A stretch of DNA of 64,000 nt from Peromyscus leucopus (lineage: Eukaryota; Chordata; Mammalia; Rodentia; Cricetidae): contig NC_051083.1 in the NCBI RefSeq assembly GCF_004664715.2, forward strand, positions 102,453,661 through 102,517,660, written 5' to 3'. This document shows positions 31,895 to 43,644 of the stretch, one piece after another (within the stretch, counting starts at the first letter, position 1; the number at the start of each line of letters is the position of its first letter). The translations under genes were made by a program, and so were the position numbers. Below the pieces are notes generated by a model. That model had not been told where the DNA came from and made no database searches. It was given only the letters and a program-made list of their open reading frames with translations.

Positions 31895-32265
31895 ATAATT
31901 TCAGTTGAATTATTTAGAAGAATTGGGAGAATTCAATTAGATATCCCCATAGCTTTTGGTCCCCAGTTGGTGCAACTGTTTGTAGAGGATTAGGAGGTGT
32001 GGCCTCGTTGAAGGAAGTGTCACTAGAGGGAAGCTTTGAGAGCTCAGGCATGCACACCATTTCTTGTTCACTTCCTCTGCCTTGGCCTTGCAGTTGTGAG
32101 CCCTCAGCTTTGGCTCTCAACATTTAGTTCCTGCCACCTGCTGCCTCCAATACACGGTCATGGACTCTAACCTTCTGGAACCATAAGCCCAAATCAACTC
32201 TTTCTTCTCTAAGTTGCCTTGGTCATGGTATCTTATTTCAAAAATAGAAAAGTAACAAATACAGA
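31895..32265 (+). mobile_element. Rodent LTR-like repeat (MaLR-related, name uncertain)
   Basis: GAGGATTAGGAGGTGTGGCCTC, AGGAAGTGTCACTAG, ATAAGCCCAAATCAACTC, TTCTTCTCTAAGTTGCCTTGG and GAAAAGTAACAAATACAG match a common rodent repeat whose end is AGAAAAGTAACTAAnACAG. I infer the MaLR group from this ending. Confidence 0.68.
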
Positions 32266-32776
32266 GGGAATAGGTATTTTGAAGGTTGAATCTATAGATT
32301 GGGGGAAATCAACAGGTGAAAATCTTCCCAACTGCTATTAAAATGCACAAAAAAATAAAAATAACATCTCTACCATGTAGGACTAGTATGAGATCAGACA
32401 AATATCTTCATAAAATATATAAAATATACAGATTATTTATTAGCTATATCATGAATGTGGCAGTTGAAATCAGTTTGGGATAAATCTGAATATTTCACAA
32501 AAACAAAACATAAAACAGTTTATAAGGCTAGGGTAATCCCAGGGGATTATAAGTAAGGGGATCATTAGTTGGAAGTCTTCCTAGGACAAATAGTGAGTTC
32601 AAGACCTTCTCAACATGACTTTATTTATTTCAACCCCATCCCAGGCTACTCCCCTTCAAAAAGAAAGAGTGGTTGGGAAAATGGCTACAGGCAGTTCATA
32701 TCCTATCTGTACCACACATATGCATAGATTAAGAATCTGAATACTACTAAGGCCCACAGCAACTGTATTAGAGGCC
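32266..32776. other. Unassigned sequence
   Basis: 32520-32620 has faint old-B1 words but is not called. Confidence 0.35.
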
Positions 32777-33090
32777 AGAGTAGTCCTAGGGATCCCGGAG
32801 AATACACTGCCCACCACCGGCTAAACCCCTTTAAGCCAGCCCAACAACACCAGACTTCACCCCTACCCCTGGGCCCCATATTCTAGCCTTCTACTTTGGA
32901 AGAAGTTTTCAGGTTTACCAGAGGTCACGCAGGATCTAGGAAATCCAGCTAAAACACTGCCCACCACCAGCTAACACTCCTTAAAATCCACCCAATAACC
33001 CTAGACTGTACCCCCTCCCCTGGGCTCCATACTAGGGCTCACAGCCCCGGCAGCTTTATGGGAGTTCAGGTTGGTCCTAGGAACCCCAGG
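32777..33090. repeat. ~150-bp tandem repeat, about 2.2 copies
   Basis: CACTGCCCACCACC recurs at 32805 and 32955, exactly 150 bases apart. TCCTAGG-type words recur at 32784, 32934 and 33075. Paired words include TAACCCTAGACT versus CAACACCAGACT and CCCTGGGCTCCATA versus CCCTGGGCCCCATA. The units are C-rich, diverged by roughly a fifth, and I do not recognise the family. Confidence 0.85.
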
Positions 33091-33095
33091 TAGGA

Positions 33096-33178
33096 GCTGG
33101 TGGGGTAGCTTAGTGGTAGGTACAGTACTTGTCCAGCATGCGCTAGGTCCTGGGTTCAATCACCACAAAAATACCTAA
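33096..33178 (+). mobile_element. ID element (tRNA-Ala-derived SINE)
   Basis: GAGCTGGTGGGGTAGCTTAG (A-box region), then GTCCAGCATGCGCTAGG and CTGGGTTCAATCACCAC (B box) with a short A-rich end. It sits directly after the tandem repeat. Confidence 0.88.
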
Positions 33179-33273
33179 GAAAGTGATAATTGTAAAAGCA
33201 TCCCATATTTGTGAACTGGAAGACTTAATGGTAAGGTGGAAATGTTCCCTGTAGTCTTAACATGATGCAGATC

Positions 33274-33741
33274 TGTAGTAGAATATTATTTTGAGGTGTG
33301 TTACTTTTGTTTATGTTGCATTTGTTTAACTCTGTGAAGCTGTGTTACTGTGCCTGTGTAAAACACCTGATGGTTTAATAAAGAACAGACCAGTAGCAAG
33401 GCAGGAGAAAGGATAGGCGGGGATGGCAGGCAGAGAGTATAAACAAAAGGAGAAATCTGGGAAGAGGGATATATGATCTAGGAGCCAGAAAAGGAGGAGG
33501 ACTCCAGGGGCCAGCCACCCAGCTACTGAGCAAGCCGTGGAGTAAGAGTAAGATTTACAGAAATAAGAGAACTGGAAAAGCCCAGAGGCAAAAGGTAGAG
33601 AGGATAAGTTAAGGAAAGTTGGCTAGAAACCAAGCCAAGCTAAGGCCAGGCATTCATAAGTAAGAATAAGCTCCTGTGTGTGGTTTATTTGGGATTTGGG
33701 TGGTGCCCCCCCCAAAAAAGAGACAAAAGCAAACAACAACA
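33274..33741 (+). mobile_element. Solo LTR, ERVK/class II type, family A
   Basis: A 468-base unit begins TGTAGTAGAATATT and ends AACAACA, with a perfect 6-bp duplication CAGATC (33268-33273 and 33742-33747). AATAAA is at about 33379 (TTTAATAAAGAAC). Landmarks are GCATTTGTTTAACTCTGTG, GCAAGGCAGGAGAAAGG and CAAGCCAAGCTAAGGCC. The reversed LTR at 60823-61411 is the same family. No internal retroviral sequence is attached. Confidence 0.95.
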
Positions 33742-33747
33742 CAGATC

Positions 33748-34002
33748 AGAATCCCAAATGAATTCTTAGCAGAAATTGATCATTATAAAATTCATATAGA
33801 AATTCTCAAAACATACATATAACTATAAGGCAGCACAGCATTAACTGTACTGAATGAAAATTCTTAATCTTTACAAGTTGCTCTATACGTAGCTTCTCTT
33901 TGTTTAAATACCTTGTGAAGTTTCTTTCTCTGATTAGAAGTTGGCTGAAACATTTATTCAATTAACTTCATATTCAAGGGAACATGGCAATATATCTTAG
34001 AG
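33748..34002. other. Unassigned sequence
   Basis: Nothing recognised. Confidence 0.4.
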
Positions 34003-34090
34003 CAGTGCTTCTCAATCTGTGGGTTGCAACCCTTTGGGACTGAGTGACCCTTTGACAGGGGTGTCCTAAGACCATTGGAAAACACAGCCA
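34003..34090 (+). mobile_element. URR1-type hAT element, 5' end only
   Basis: CAGTGCTTCTCAATCTGTGGG, GGGTTGCAACCCTTTGGG, then GACCCTTTGACAGGGG and CCTAAGACCATTGG match one end of URR1. The other end is missing. Confidence 0.85.
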
Positions 34091-34299
34091 CTCTGCTACT
34101 CAGACTGTTTTCACAGTCAGGAAGCAGAGCACGGTTATCTGTATTCAGATGACCTTCTCCCTTTTCTTCAGTCTGGGACCCAAGTCTACAAAATGGTGCC
34201 ACACACTAGTAAATGGCTCTATCTGTTCAACTAATCTAATCTAAATAATCTCTCACAGGCATGCCCAAAGGCTTGTCTCCTAAGTAATTCTAGATCTTA

Positions 34300-34680
34300 C
34301 TTAGCAAGTTGACATGTTGACCACTATATGAAGAATACAGATTGCTGACCAGTATATTAAGAAATACTCAAAGTCACCAATTAGCAGGGAAATGCAAATT
34401 AAAACCACAGTGAGGTATCACTTCCCAGCAGTAGGATAACAAGTATCAGAAGAAGAAAAAGAAGATGCAAGTTAACAAGTGTCAAGAAGGATGTGCAGAA
34501 AAGAGAACCCATTCCGTAGGAATGTAAATTATGACAGTCCTTATGGAAAACCAGATGGGTATTCCGGTCACCTAGGTATGTATCTGAGAGAAAGCAAATC
34601 AGTGTTCTAAAGAGAAGGCACCTGCATTCACCTGTTTATTGTAGCACCACTCACAAAACTGGAACTTACTCTACAAGAGC
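34300..34680 (+). mobile_element. Ancient L1 ORF2 3' segment
   Basis: TTAGCAGGGAAATGCAAATT, AAACCACAGTGAGGTATCAC, then CACCTGTTTATTGTAGCAC are ordered late-ORF2 words of an old mammalian L1, broken by indels. Confidence 0.78.
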
Positions 34681-35055
34681 ACTTCACATCTTCAACTTCA
34701 ATGGGGCTCAAAAGCTAGATTCGTAATCATATCTACCATTTCCTTCATACTATAATCAAATCATTGTATTTTTTATTATACTTATACAAGCAGCTTATAA
34801 TGTCTATGAATTTTATTTCTGGTTAATTAAATGAAGCACTACAAAATGCCTAATAGAAAGAAGCTGAGGCCTAACAGATTAAAAGCCATATATGGGGACT
34901 TACAGAGTCCTGAAACAGGAGGCTACAGAGAAAGAACACGAATCTGGTCAAGTGGAAAAGGGAAATGTTTTTAATTAGTGGTCCTCTGACTAAACAGCAA
35001 AAAGAAACCTGAGCCCAGAAATTAGAAGTCAAGAAATTAAATTAAAGAAAAAATG
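34681..35055. other. Unassigned sequence
   Basis: Nothing recognised. Confidence 0.4.
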
Positions 35056-35069
35056 GAGAAGTGGTTTAT

Positions 35070-35253
35070 TTTTATTTTTTAATTAATTTATTTATTCATT
35101 CATTTATTTTTTTCCGAGACAGGGTTTCTCTGTGTAGCTTTGCCCCTTTCCTGAACTCGCTTTGTAGACCAGGCTGGCCTTGAACTCAGAGAGATCCTCC
35201 TGCCTCTGCCTCCTGAGTGCTGGGATTAAAGGCCTGTGCCACCACCACCCAGT
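35070..35253 (-). mobile_element. B1 SINE with TTTA-rich tail
   Basis: TTTATTTTT-rich tail at 35070-35112, then CCGAGACAGGGTTTCTC, TTGTAGACCAGGCTGGCC, ending CACCACCACCCAG. The target duplication GAGAAGTGGTTTAT is at 35056-35069 and 35254-35267. Confidence 0.97.
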
Positions 35254-35493
35254 GAGAAGTGGTTTATAAGTAAACCAACAATCAACTGTGAATATGTAAA
35301 GTTGATTTGTGCAATGATTCTATGTCTAAGTACAAGCAGCCACAGCTTCAGATTTGAATAAAGGGTCTAAGATAGGAGATGAGAAGAAAGCCTAATTTGA
35401 ATTTCAATTCCCAAAGTTTGTTAACAAGCCAGTTTTAACTTAGTAGTTCAATTTGTTATATAAAGTCTATGAACCACATAACATTGCTCAAAA
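35254..35493. other. Unassigned sequence
   Basis: Nothing recognised beyond the B1 target duplication. Confidence 0.4.
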
Positions 35494-35502
35494 GTCAGTG
35501 AG

Positions 35503-35721
35503 GGGCTGGAGAGGTGGCCCACCAGTTACAGCACATACTGCCCTTGCAGAGGACCCACATCTGGTTCTCAGCACCCTGTCTGGGCAGCTTACAACCACCT
35601 GTAACTCCAGCTCCAGATGATAGGTCCAATACTTTCCTCTGGCCTCTGTGGCACCTGCACTCATATACACATACCCACATACATATATACATAATTAAAA
35701 TAAAATAAATCTTGTAAATAT
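35503..35721 (+). mobile_element. B2/B3 SINE
   Basis: GGGCTGGAGAGGTGGCCCAC head, GCAGAGGACCCACATCTGG, CACCTGTAACTCCAGCTCCAG, then CATACACA-rich sequence and an AAAATAAAATAAATC tail. GTCAGTGAG at 35494-35502 and GTCAGAGAG at 35722-35730 form an aged target duplication. Confidence 0.9.
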
Positions 35722-35730
35722 GTCAGAGAG

Positions 35731-36354
35731 AAAGACCACAATACTAAAGACCACTCTTGAAGAAACTTGTATCAGTAATAAGCCTCCATCTCTGCTTAGG
35801 AGTGCCAATGAGAAAAACATGAGAGCAACTGAAAAGAAATACAGGATAGCTCAACCCTTTGACTCTAAGTGGGAAGTCACTGCCCCTAAGTATCTTGGCC
35901 AGGGACTTAGGGTTACTTTCAATTGGGTACTTTTTGAAAAGAAACACTGAGAGCTATTTTGCCAAAACTCTGATATTTGATGCTTACATGTCATACTATA
36001 ATTAGTTTATCTTTTGGAAATACAGCCTGTGAAGATACAGCAAATATGATTTTGTTTTCTCCTTTCTGACCTACCTTGAAAGGACTGCAACCTGAACTCT
36101 GGATTATCAAACTTACCTGCCATTCCCAGTCCTTATAGTTTAGAATTAGCAATTCTTGATAAGACATTAGTAAACTTCAATTCAACTCAAACAAGGTTAA
36201 CCCATGAGACAGAGAGACATTCTATCCATGTGCAAAGCTGCCTGGAAGTCACCTGTGTCCTCAGTATGGGAGATCAGGCCATGGTGAGGCTGTTCTCTTT
36301 CTTAGCTACTTCCTTGAGGTAGCCCTGAGCAGACTTATTACAAATGTCACAACC
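35731..36354. other. Unassigned sequence
   Basis: Opposed 67-76 codon frames at 35720-35950 have no recognisable motif. No repeat called. Confidence 0.4.
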
Positions 36355-36481
36355 TGTGCAAGTTGGATAGCTTGATAGGTAAAGGTGTTTGCTTCCAAGC
36401 CTGACAAGCTGAGTTGAATTCCTGAGCCCCGCATGGTAGAGAGAACTGGCTCCTTCAAGCTGTCCTCTGACTTCCACTGTG
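36355..36481 (+). mobile_element. B3-type SINE
   Basis: GATAGCTTGATAGGTAAAGG, CTTCCAAGCCTGACAAGC, GCTGTCCTCTGACTTCCAC follow the B3 order. Its tail is the adjoining CA microsatellite. Confidence 0.85.
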
Positions 36482-36525
<44 letters not shown>

Positions 36526-36640
36526 ACACACACACATACACACACACACACACACAACACACACACACACACACACACACACTCTACATAAGTAGATAGG
36601 TAGATAGATAATAAATAAATAAATAAATAAATAAATAAAT
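36482..36640. repeat. Interrupted (CA)n then (GATA)n/(AAAT)n
   Basis: CA tract with single TACA and AACA interruptions to about 36583, then TAGATAGGTAGATAGATA and (AAAT)8. Cysteine/valine-rich frames across it are repeat read-through. Confidence 0.97.
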
Positions 36641-37447
36641 GGAAATTCAATAAAGGCTCAATCTTCTTTTGCTATGACTGTCATGAATAGTCACAGGACA
36701 AAATCAGGAATTTTATGATTTATACCATAGTAGTGGTTTTAATATTTTCATGTTAAGTCTGAAATAAACTAACAAAATGACTCATTTTATTGGTCAAGAT
36801 TATTTAGGTTGACAATTTATAAAATTGCCTATCATTAACTTGGATAAAAATATGTATGTGAAGGATAGATCTGCTTCTGTCACATCAACACTAGATAACT
36901 TGAATTTGTTTTTTGTAACTACTAAAAATAATTCACACTACAAATATTGGTGTTCAACCAAAATTTCTAAGGCACACCTTATTTTTCACATTAAAAATAT
37001 GGTTTTGGAAATACCAAGTTTCAAGTATATAAACACAAAAAGCTTAAAATACTGCTCCATAAAGTTTAGCCAGTCTTTGCTTTCCTCACTCTGTTTGCTT
37101 AGCCCAAAAAAGAAAGGTCAGTTTTCCCCTATTCCCCCCAATTCTCAATTTAGCCTGCACTAATGTTTAGAATGCATGGACAAAAAATGTCTTTCCCAAA
37201 TGCAGAAGCTACTGCTATTTTTAAGTATTGATTCATCACTTTAATGCCCCCTGAAAAAAACAATCCAGGTGCTTAGTGGCTAACATTGGACTACTGTAAC
37301 TCTCTCGTTCTGCTCCAGATACAGAGAAGTTGTTGCCACACATTTCCAGCAGTGTCAAGTACACAGACAAGAAAACAAGCTGTGCAGCTTCTGGACAGCC
37401 TTGCCTATATGCTCCTCCCAAAGGGGTTTATTCATAAGTCTGTGCAA
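36641..37447. other. Unassigned AT-rich DNA
   Basis: A 112-codon frame at 36825-37163 has no recognisable domain and no supporting context. Confidence 0.4.
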
Positions 37448-38184
<737 letters not shown>

Positions 38185-38754
38185 TTGCCATTTGTTTGTA
38201 TTTGAAGCTCTCAGTCCTCATCAAAAAGCTCTTTATGCTGGCTGGGGACAGTAGCTGATACAGAGACTCACAACTGGTCAAAAAGTAGAGAATGAGTGAG
38301 TGTGGAGTATGGAGTCCTCAACCCTGAATGGGACATCTATATTACCTGTCCTCCCCCCAAAAGTTCAGGGAATATCTGGGAAAAGGGGACAGAAAGACTG
38401 CAAGAGCCAAAGGTCAAGAAAGAGTACTATAAAATAATGTCTCACGGACCTGACCTGCAATTATGAACTAACAGTAGCTATTGTTGCCTGCACGAGATCT
38501 CCAAGACTTGTACAAGATCACACCAATCAACGCCTAAGCATGGAGAGGGAAGGGGCTCCTGAAGTTCCATCCCTAGCTGAGAACTATGAGCAGTTGGTGG
38601 TCACTGGAGAAAAGAGAGTCAGCTTTCTTCAGGACTGTGGCCCATGGAAAGTTGCCCATGCTCCAGCTCTACATCTCTGTGCACATGATCACTGGACTTA
38701 GTGATTCACTAAAAAGAGAGTGAAAGAAGAAGACATGAAATTGGGAGGGAAATT

Positions 38755-38797
<43 letters not shown>

Positions 38798-38850
38798 CAG
38801 GAGGAGTTAAAGGAGAGGAGGAAGTGGAGCCACAGACTGGAACTTCTTAA
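38185..38850 (+). mobile_element. L1 3'UTR, rodent, with (GA)n(GACA)n tract
   Basis: GTTCAGGGAATATCTGGG, AGAAAGACTGCAAGAGCC, AAGCATGGAGAGGGAAGGGGC, CTCCTGAAGTTCC and GAAGACATGAAATTGGGAGGG are L1 3'UTR landmarks in sense. A GA/GACA microsatellite at 38757-38798 sits within its purine-rich part. Confidence 0.72.
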
Positions 38851-38944
38851 ACCATTAGCAAAGCAAACCTTCCCAATATTTTCGAGGACACAAAAGACTT
38901 TTCATGTTCATACATCAGCAGAATTAATACTGTAAACATGGTGA

Positions 38945-40215
38945 TATTACTAAAAAGCAATCTACAGATTCAGTACTATTCCACATTAATACTCCAAACA
39001 CATTTTTCACAGAAAAATTAAATCAATTCTAAAATATATCTGGAAATACAAAAGTCCTTGAATAGCCAAAGTTATCCTGAGGAGGATAAAAGTGATACTG
39101 GAGGCGTCACAGTTCCTGAATTCAAATTGTATTACACAGCCACAGTAATAAAAACAGCATGGCACTATCACAAAAGCAGACACACAAACTGTAATCATCT
39201 GCTTCTTGACAAAGATGTAAAAAACATACATCGGAGAAAAGAGTCCTCGTCAATAAATGGTGCTGGCAAAACTAAATATCCATATGTGAAATAAGTGAAA
39301 TTCCTGGACAAAAATCAATTCAATATGGATTAAAGACATTAATGTAAGACCTAAATAAGTCTAGAAAAACAGACGGGAACACTTCAAGATATAGGCAACA
39401 GCTTCGTGAATGGGATGACAGCTCGGGCTCAGACCGTTAAACTCAGTACACCCATGAACCATTACTAGATTGGAGAGACAGCATATAGGATAGGATAGGA
39501 GAATATTTTCTCTCTACTCATCTAACAGTAATTTAACATGCAGAATATACAAAGAACTCAAAAATTTCAATTCCTAAAGAATAAGCTATCTAGTTTGTCA
39601 ACTGACAAACAAGTTGAACAAAGAGTGCTGAATTCAGTACAAATGGCCGATAAATACAGGAAAAACTGTTCAGCCTCCTTAGCCATCAACAGGACACAAG
39701 TTAAAACTGCACCTAGACTCCTTTTTACCCTAGTCAGGGTGGCTACCATAACAAAGGATGATACATGGTACCTAGGACGGAGAACAGGTATAAACTGGCA
39801 CAATCATTATTCCAAGGACATCAGTGTAGTGGTTGCAATACACGTACTGAACCACTCCTGTGTATATAACCAAAAATTCTAAGTCAGCACACCACAGAGA
39901 TATCTGTACATCCACATTTACTCCAACACAAATCACAAGAGCCATATTCTAGAAAATGCCCTGGTGCGCATCAATAAATTTAGAAGAAAATGTATATGTA
40001 TACAAATTTATTTATGTGGCCACAAGAATAAGCTAATGGCATGTTCAAGAAAGTGAATGAAAATGTAGACAATCATGTAAAACATATAAGCCATATTCAA
40101 ACTAATATCAGATGTGATACTAATATGATCAAAAAAGAATTTTAGATACATGTATGGAACTGGCATAATAAACCCAGTATTCTGTACAAGTAATATATGC
40201 TAACAAAAACAAGTG
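38945..40215 (+). mobile_element. L1 ORF2 C-terminal half plus 3' tail, degenerate
   Basis: AAAAAGCAATCTACAGATTC, then the coding stretch around 39100-39180 (translated words EFKLYY and VIKTAW), TAGCCATCAACAGGACACAAG and CTGTGTATATAACCAAAAATTC follow ORF2 order. Short frames at 39058-39294 and 39538-39882 are its surviving pieces, separated by stops and shifts. The tail CATAATAAACCCAGTATTC closes the element. It is non-functional. Confidence 0.85.
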
Positions 40216-41214
40216 GAAAAGTAAGGATTTAGCTCAGGTTATATCTCATTGACAGAAAGCGGATCAGCCTAAATTAGGCAAAGATTTTATTACAAAATGC
40301 TACAAAAATCATGACTCTTGAAAAAGCAAACAGTCAAAATATTTTGGTGTGACAAAGACACTACCAAGAGAATGAAAAGGTAAAGCACAAAGCACACATC
40401 TGCTACAGAGTTCTGCATCCAGAATCTAAAGAACAATTACACATTGGCTTCACTGGCAGCCTAATTGTTTGTAATGGGCAAAAATCTAAATACTGAAAGA
40501 CAGAATGCCTAAGTACATGAAAAGAAGCTAAAAATCATTAGCTATTAGGTACATGCAAATTAGCCCAATGTGATAATTCTCTATGCAGTCTCCTCATTTT
40601 ATCCACATTTTCAAGTAATTCTTTGTTACAATAATATTCCATAAATATTCATATTTATCTGTCTTGCATACATGTGAATAAACTTTTACCAAACACAGTC
40701 TTCAAACCAGAATCACAAAACAAAGGGCATTTGTATTTTTATTTTTTATAAATCTAATTTATTGGGTGTATCTGATGTACATTTGGTAATAAAAAACATA
40801 AGAAAATTCCCCACTACTTGTCCTGATACTTAGCAAGAGAAACTGAGTCTTTTCTACCCTTAATGGATATTCTCCTTTATTTTCCCTATTTACCTTTTTT
40901 CTCATTTTATGAATTCCCTTTCTACTTTGAATTTTCATCCTTAATTTCTTGCATATCTCAGTACTATTTTATTCTACTTTGTAGCTTACCTGTTATCTTC
41001 AGATGATCAAATTTATGATTACCTACAATAAAATTCCATTAAAATTTGAGAAAAGACTATGTAACTAGTGAAACAGCTATGTTTCTCTTTAGACTTAAGA
41101 CTTGGTGAGGATATTAAGCAACTGAATTTTTGTAGAATGTATGGAATTGCAAAACATTACAGTGTCTTAAGAAAAATACCTTAATTCTCCTCTAAAATCA
41201 AGCACTTACAGTAT
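40216..41214. other. Unassigned AT-rich DNA
   Basis: Nothing recognised in about 1 kb. Confidence 0.4.
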
Positions 41215-41725
41215 GTGACTTTACTCCAAAGGATTGCCTACACAAAAGTAATCTCATATTTGTGAAAATCTACATGTAAATGATTGGGGCAGCTTTATTT
41301 ATAACCCTTCCAAACCAAAAAAAAAAAACCTAATTATTCTTCAAATGTTAAATGATAAACAATGTTAAGTGTACACCAAAAATACTTATTTGCAATAAAA
41401 GGAACAAACTATGCATTCACTACTTTAGATAAACTCTCAAAGGCAGTATGTAAAAGGAACTTGATTCACAAAATTAAAGGATTATATGACTCCATATAGA
41501 TGACATTTCAAACAAAGCAAACTTAGGAACAGAAGGTAGATCAGTCCTTGCCAGCACAGGGGATGAGGGAAGTAAATGAATATCAAGAGAATTAATAGCA
41601 AAATGGAGCTATTCCATAAAATGCTTATAATGGTAATGGCACTACTACTCCCTGTTGCTCAAACTCAGAGCTGGGCATGTATAGTGGTTAAAATTTTTAC
41701 ATCTCAATTGTCTCTCAATAAACGT
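41215..41725 (+). mobile_element. Ancient L1 (L1ME/MC-like) ORF2 end and 3'UTR
   Basis: GGGGCAGCTTTATTTATAAC, GGATTATATGACTCCATATAG, GAAGGTAGATCAGTCCTTGCC and TCTCAATTGTCTCTCAATAAAC keep the order of the ancient L1 end (conserved part: GATCAGTGGTTGCCAG, then CTCAATAAA). Heavily diverged. Confidence 0.75.
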
Positions 41726-41972
41726 ATCAAAATATCTAAAAATAAATGCATGTAATTTGGGTTATAAATGAGGTATCACTTTCGGATTATGAAATAATAA
41801 GCAGCAGCCCTGCTGTAATTGAGACACTAAAGCAGAAGGAGGCTCTTATGCCATCCTTGCTAGTTAAATCCTTTGACAGAAAACAAGACATTTTTACAAA
41901 ACCCAAAAGCTGTGTTATACCACCATTGGAATGCAGAAAATTACAATAAGACCCTTGCTCAAAAGATTTAAT

Positions 41973-41973
<1 letters not shown>
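41726..41973. other. Unassigned sequence with 67-codon frame
   Basis: The frame at 41746-41949 has no recognisable motif and shows no splice context I trust. Confidence 0.35.

Positions 41974-42021
<48 letters not shown>
41974..42021. repeat. (CA)n microsatellite
   Basis: An uninterrupted tract of about 23 CA units. Confidence 0.98.
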
Positions 42022-42023
<2 letters not shown>

Positions 42024-42462
42024 TCCATTCTTTCTAGGAAAAAAACTGAAATAATGCCTAAATCTAGGTAATACTTTAAAGTTTGTAAAGCACCTTGATT
42101 GCCATCTCATTCTGGGTTATTAGAAAGAACACTTCACTAGCAAAGAATAAGTGTTTCACTGCTAAGTTCTCATAGAGATGCATGGTAACTGTGAGGCCAC
42201 CTGTGAAGTTAGGCCTATCAAGCCCCAAGCTTCCCCCCCCAACCCCAGTGACCCTTACCTAAGGTATGATTAAGTCAGTCCAAGACACAGTACGTCAGAC
42301 CAAAACTGATGGTATGGTTGTAGCATTCCCAAACCAAAAACAAATTTTAAGAAAGAAAACAGAATAAATTTATAAGCGTATTTGCATATATTTACATTCA
42401 TTTATAGTCAACGTGGCTGAGAAGAAATAGCAAGTTGTTCTTGATCCTAGGGTCCATCTTTT
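42022..42462. other. Unassigned sequence
   Basis: Nothing recognised. Confidence 0.4.
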
Positions 42463-42472
42463 TTTGTTTTCT

Positions 42473-42636
42473 TTTTTTTTTTTTTTTTTGGTTTTTCGAG
42501 ACAGGGTTTCTCTGTGTAGCTTTGCGCCTTTCCTGGAGCTCACTTGGTAGCCCAGGCTGGCCTCGAACTCACAGAGATCCGCCTGGCTCTGCCTCCCAAG
42601 TGCTGGGATTAAAGGCGTGCGCCACCAACGCCCGGC
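42473..42636 (-). mobile_element. B1 SINE, full length, in a B3 tail
   Basis: T tract, GGTTTTTCGAGACAGGG, GCGCCTTTCCTGGAGC, ending GCCACCAACGCCCGGC. TTTGTTTTCT at 42463-42472 and 42642-42651 is the likely target duplication. It landed in the T-rich end of the adjacent reversed B3. Confidence 0.95.
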
Positions 42637-42857
42637 GTTTGTTTGTTTTCTAATGTGTATGAGTGTTCTGCATGCATGTATGTACATGCAACTTGTGTGT
42701 GCTAAGTATCCATGGAGGCCAGAAGAAGACATCAGGTCCCCATGTAAGTGGAGTTACAGCTGGTTGTGAGCCACTCTCTGTGGGTGCTGAGAACTGAACC
42801 CAGGTCCTCTGAAGAAACAGCAAGTACTATTAGCTGTTGGGGCATCACTTTAGCCCC
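42637..42857 (-). mobile_element. B3/B2 SINE
   Basis: Plus strand: GTATGAGTGTTCTGCATGC, GGAGGCCAGAAGAAGACATC, GAACTGAACCCAGGTCCTC. The CTCF-like segment is degraded here (AGAAGAAGAC instead of AGAAGAGGGC). Confidence 0.92.
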
Positions 42858-42959
42858 ACTAAAGTATATTTAATTTGAGGGTGTCTCCATGGTGATTGCT
42901 CCCAACAAAATGTATTATGTATTAACATAATACACAGTATCTTTCTTATCCCCACAAGT

Positions 42960-43320
42960 TATCCCCTTCCTAGTCCAACACCTTTGCTCACTATATTCCC
43001 TCTGTTTCTGACATGCTTTCACACAAATACTCCATCTACATTAAGGTAATGATCTAAATTCCATACATACATAGGATCAGTCCCAAACTCCCTCATATTT
43101 CCAAGCAGAAGTCATTACTCTTGGTGGATTTCTACTTCATGTTTCATAGCTCTCTCTTACAGAACTGATGACATTCCACTGTATGTCATAGATGGTTCTT
43201 CACTTCCAGTCATAAACTCCTTAAGAGCAGGTGTTTAGCCTTGTTCCTCTGAACACTATCACCGAAGCTGACAGTATGTCATGCTCTGTAGATACAGTAA
43301 GTTCTCCATGCTTTCAGTGA
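42960..43320 (+). mobile_element. L2 LINE 3' end (ancient)
   Basis: CTCACTATATTCCCTCTG, CATAAACTCCTTAAGAGCAGG, GTTTAGCCTTGTTCCTCTG and GATACAGTAAGTTCTCCATG mirror the L2 terminus order (AAGCTCCATGAGGGCAGG, then AGTAAGTGCTCAATAAA). Confidence 0.6.
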
Positions 43321-43493
43321 ACTACAGCCATACCAAGAGTGCCGCACAATTCTAGAGAACAGCAATCCAATAGGAAGGAGAAAGGCAGACCTAGAAAGCG
43401 AATAATACTCAGGATAATAAAGTAGCAGCATACTGTTTACCCATACAGGTTGGGAATCTGCAAAAAAACAAACCAACAGGATAGATAGGTGAA
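43321..43493. other. Unassigned sequence
   Basis: Nothing recognised. Confidence 0.4.
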
Positions 43494-43588
43494 TATATAT
43501 GTTCATACACACATCACAAACACACACACATACACACACAGACACATATCACAAACACACACACACATACACACACACAGAGTGAAAG

Positions 43589-43643
<55 letters not shown>
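43494..43643. repeat. Complex (CA)n then (GA)n microsatellite
   Basis: ACACATCACAAACACACA occurs twice in diverged form (about 43506 and 43546), followed by CACAGAGTGAAAG and a pure GA tract at about 43593-43640. Confidence 0.97.

Positions 43644-43644
<1 letters not shown>

Noticed and set aside
32777..33090. Regularly spaced repeat considered as a CRISPR-like array
   Set aside because: The whole 150-base unit is repeated and diverged, with no short repeat/unique spacer alternation, in a rodent genome.
33096..33178. tRNA-like sequence (A and B boxes)
   Set aside because: It is an ID SINE. No cloverleaf with proper acceptor stem is present. The B2/B3 heads were rejected as tRNA genes for the same reason.
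36274..36650. Cysteine/valine-rich minus-strand frames
   Set aside because: These are translations of a CA microsatellite and its B3 neighbour. The same applies to frames at 5920-6162, 48521-48900 and 50168-50582.
36825..37163. 112-codon plus-strand frame in repeat-free DNA
   Set aside because: Low-complexity lysine/serine/asparagine composition expected of AT-rich DNA; no motif or homology I recognise.
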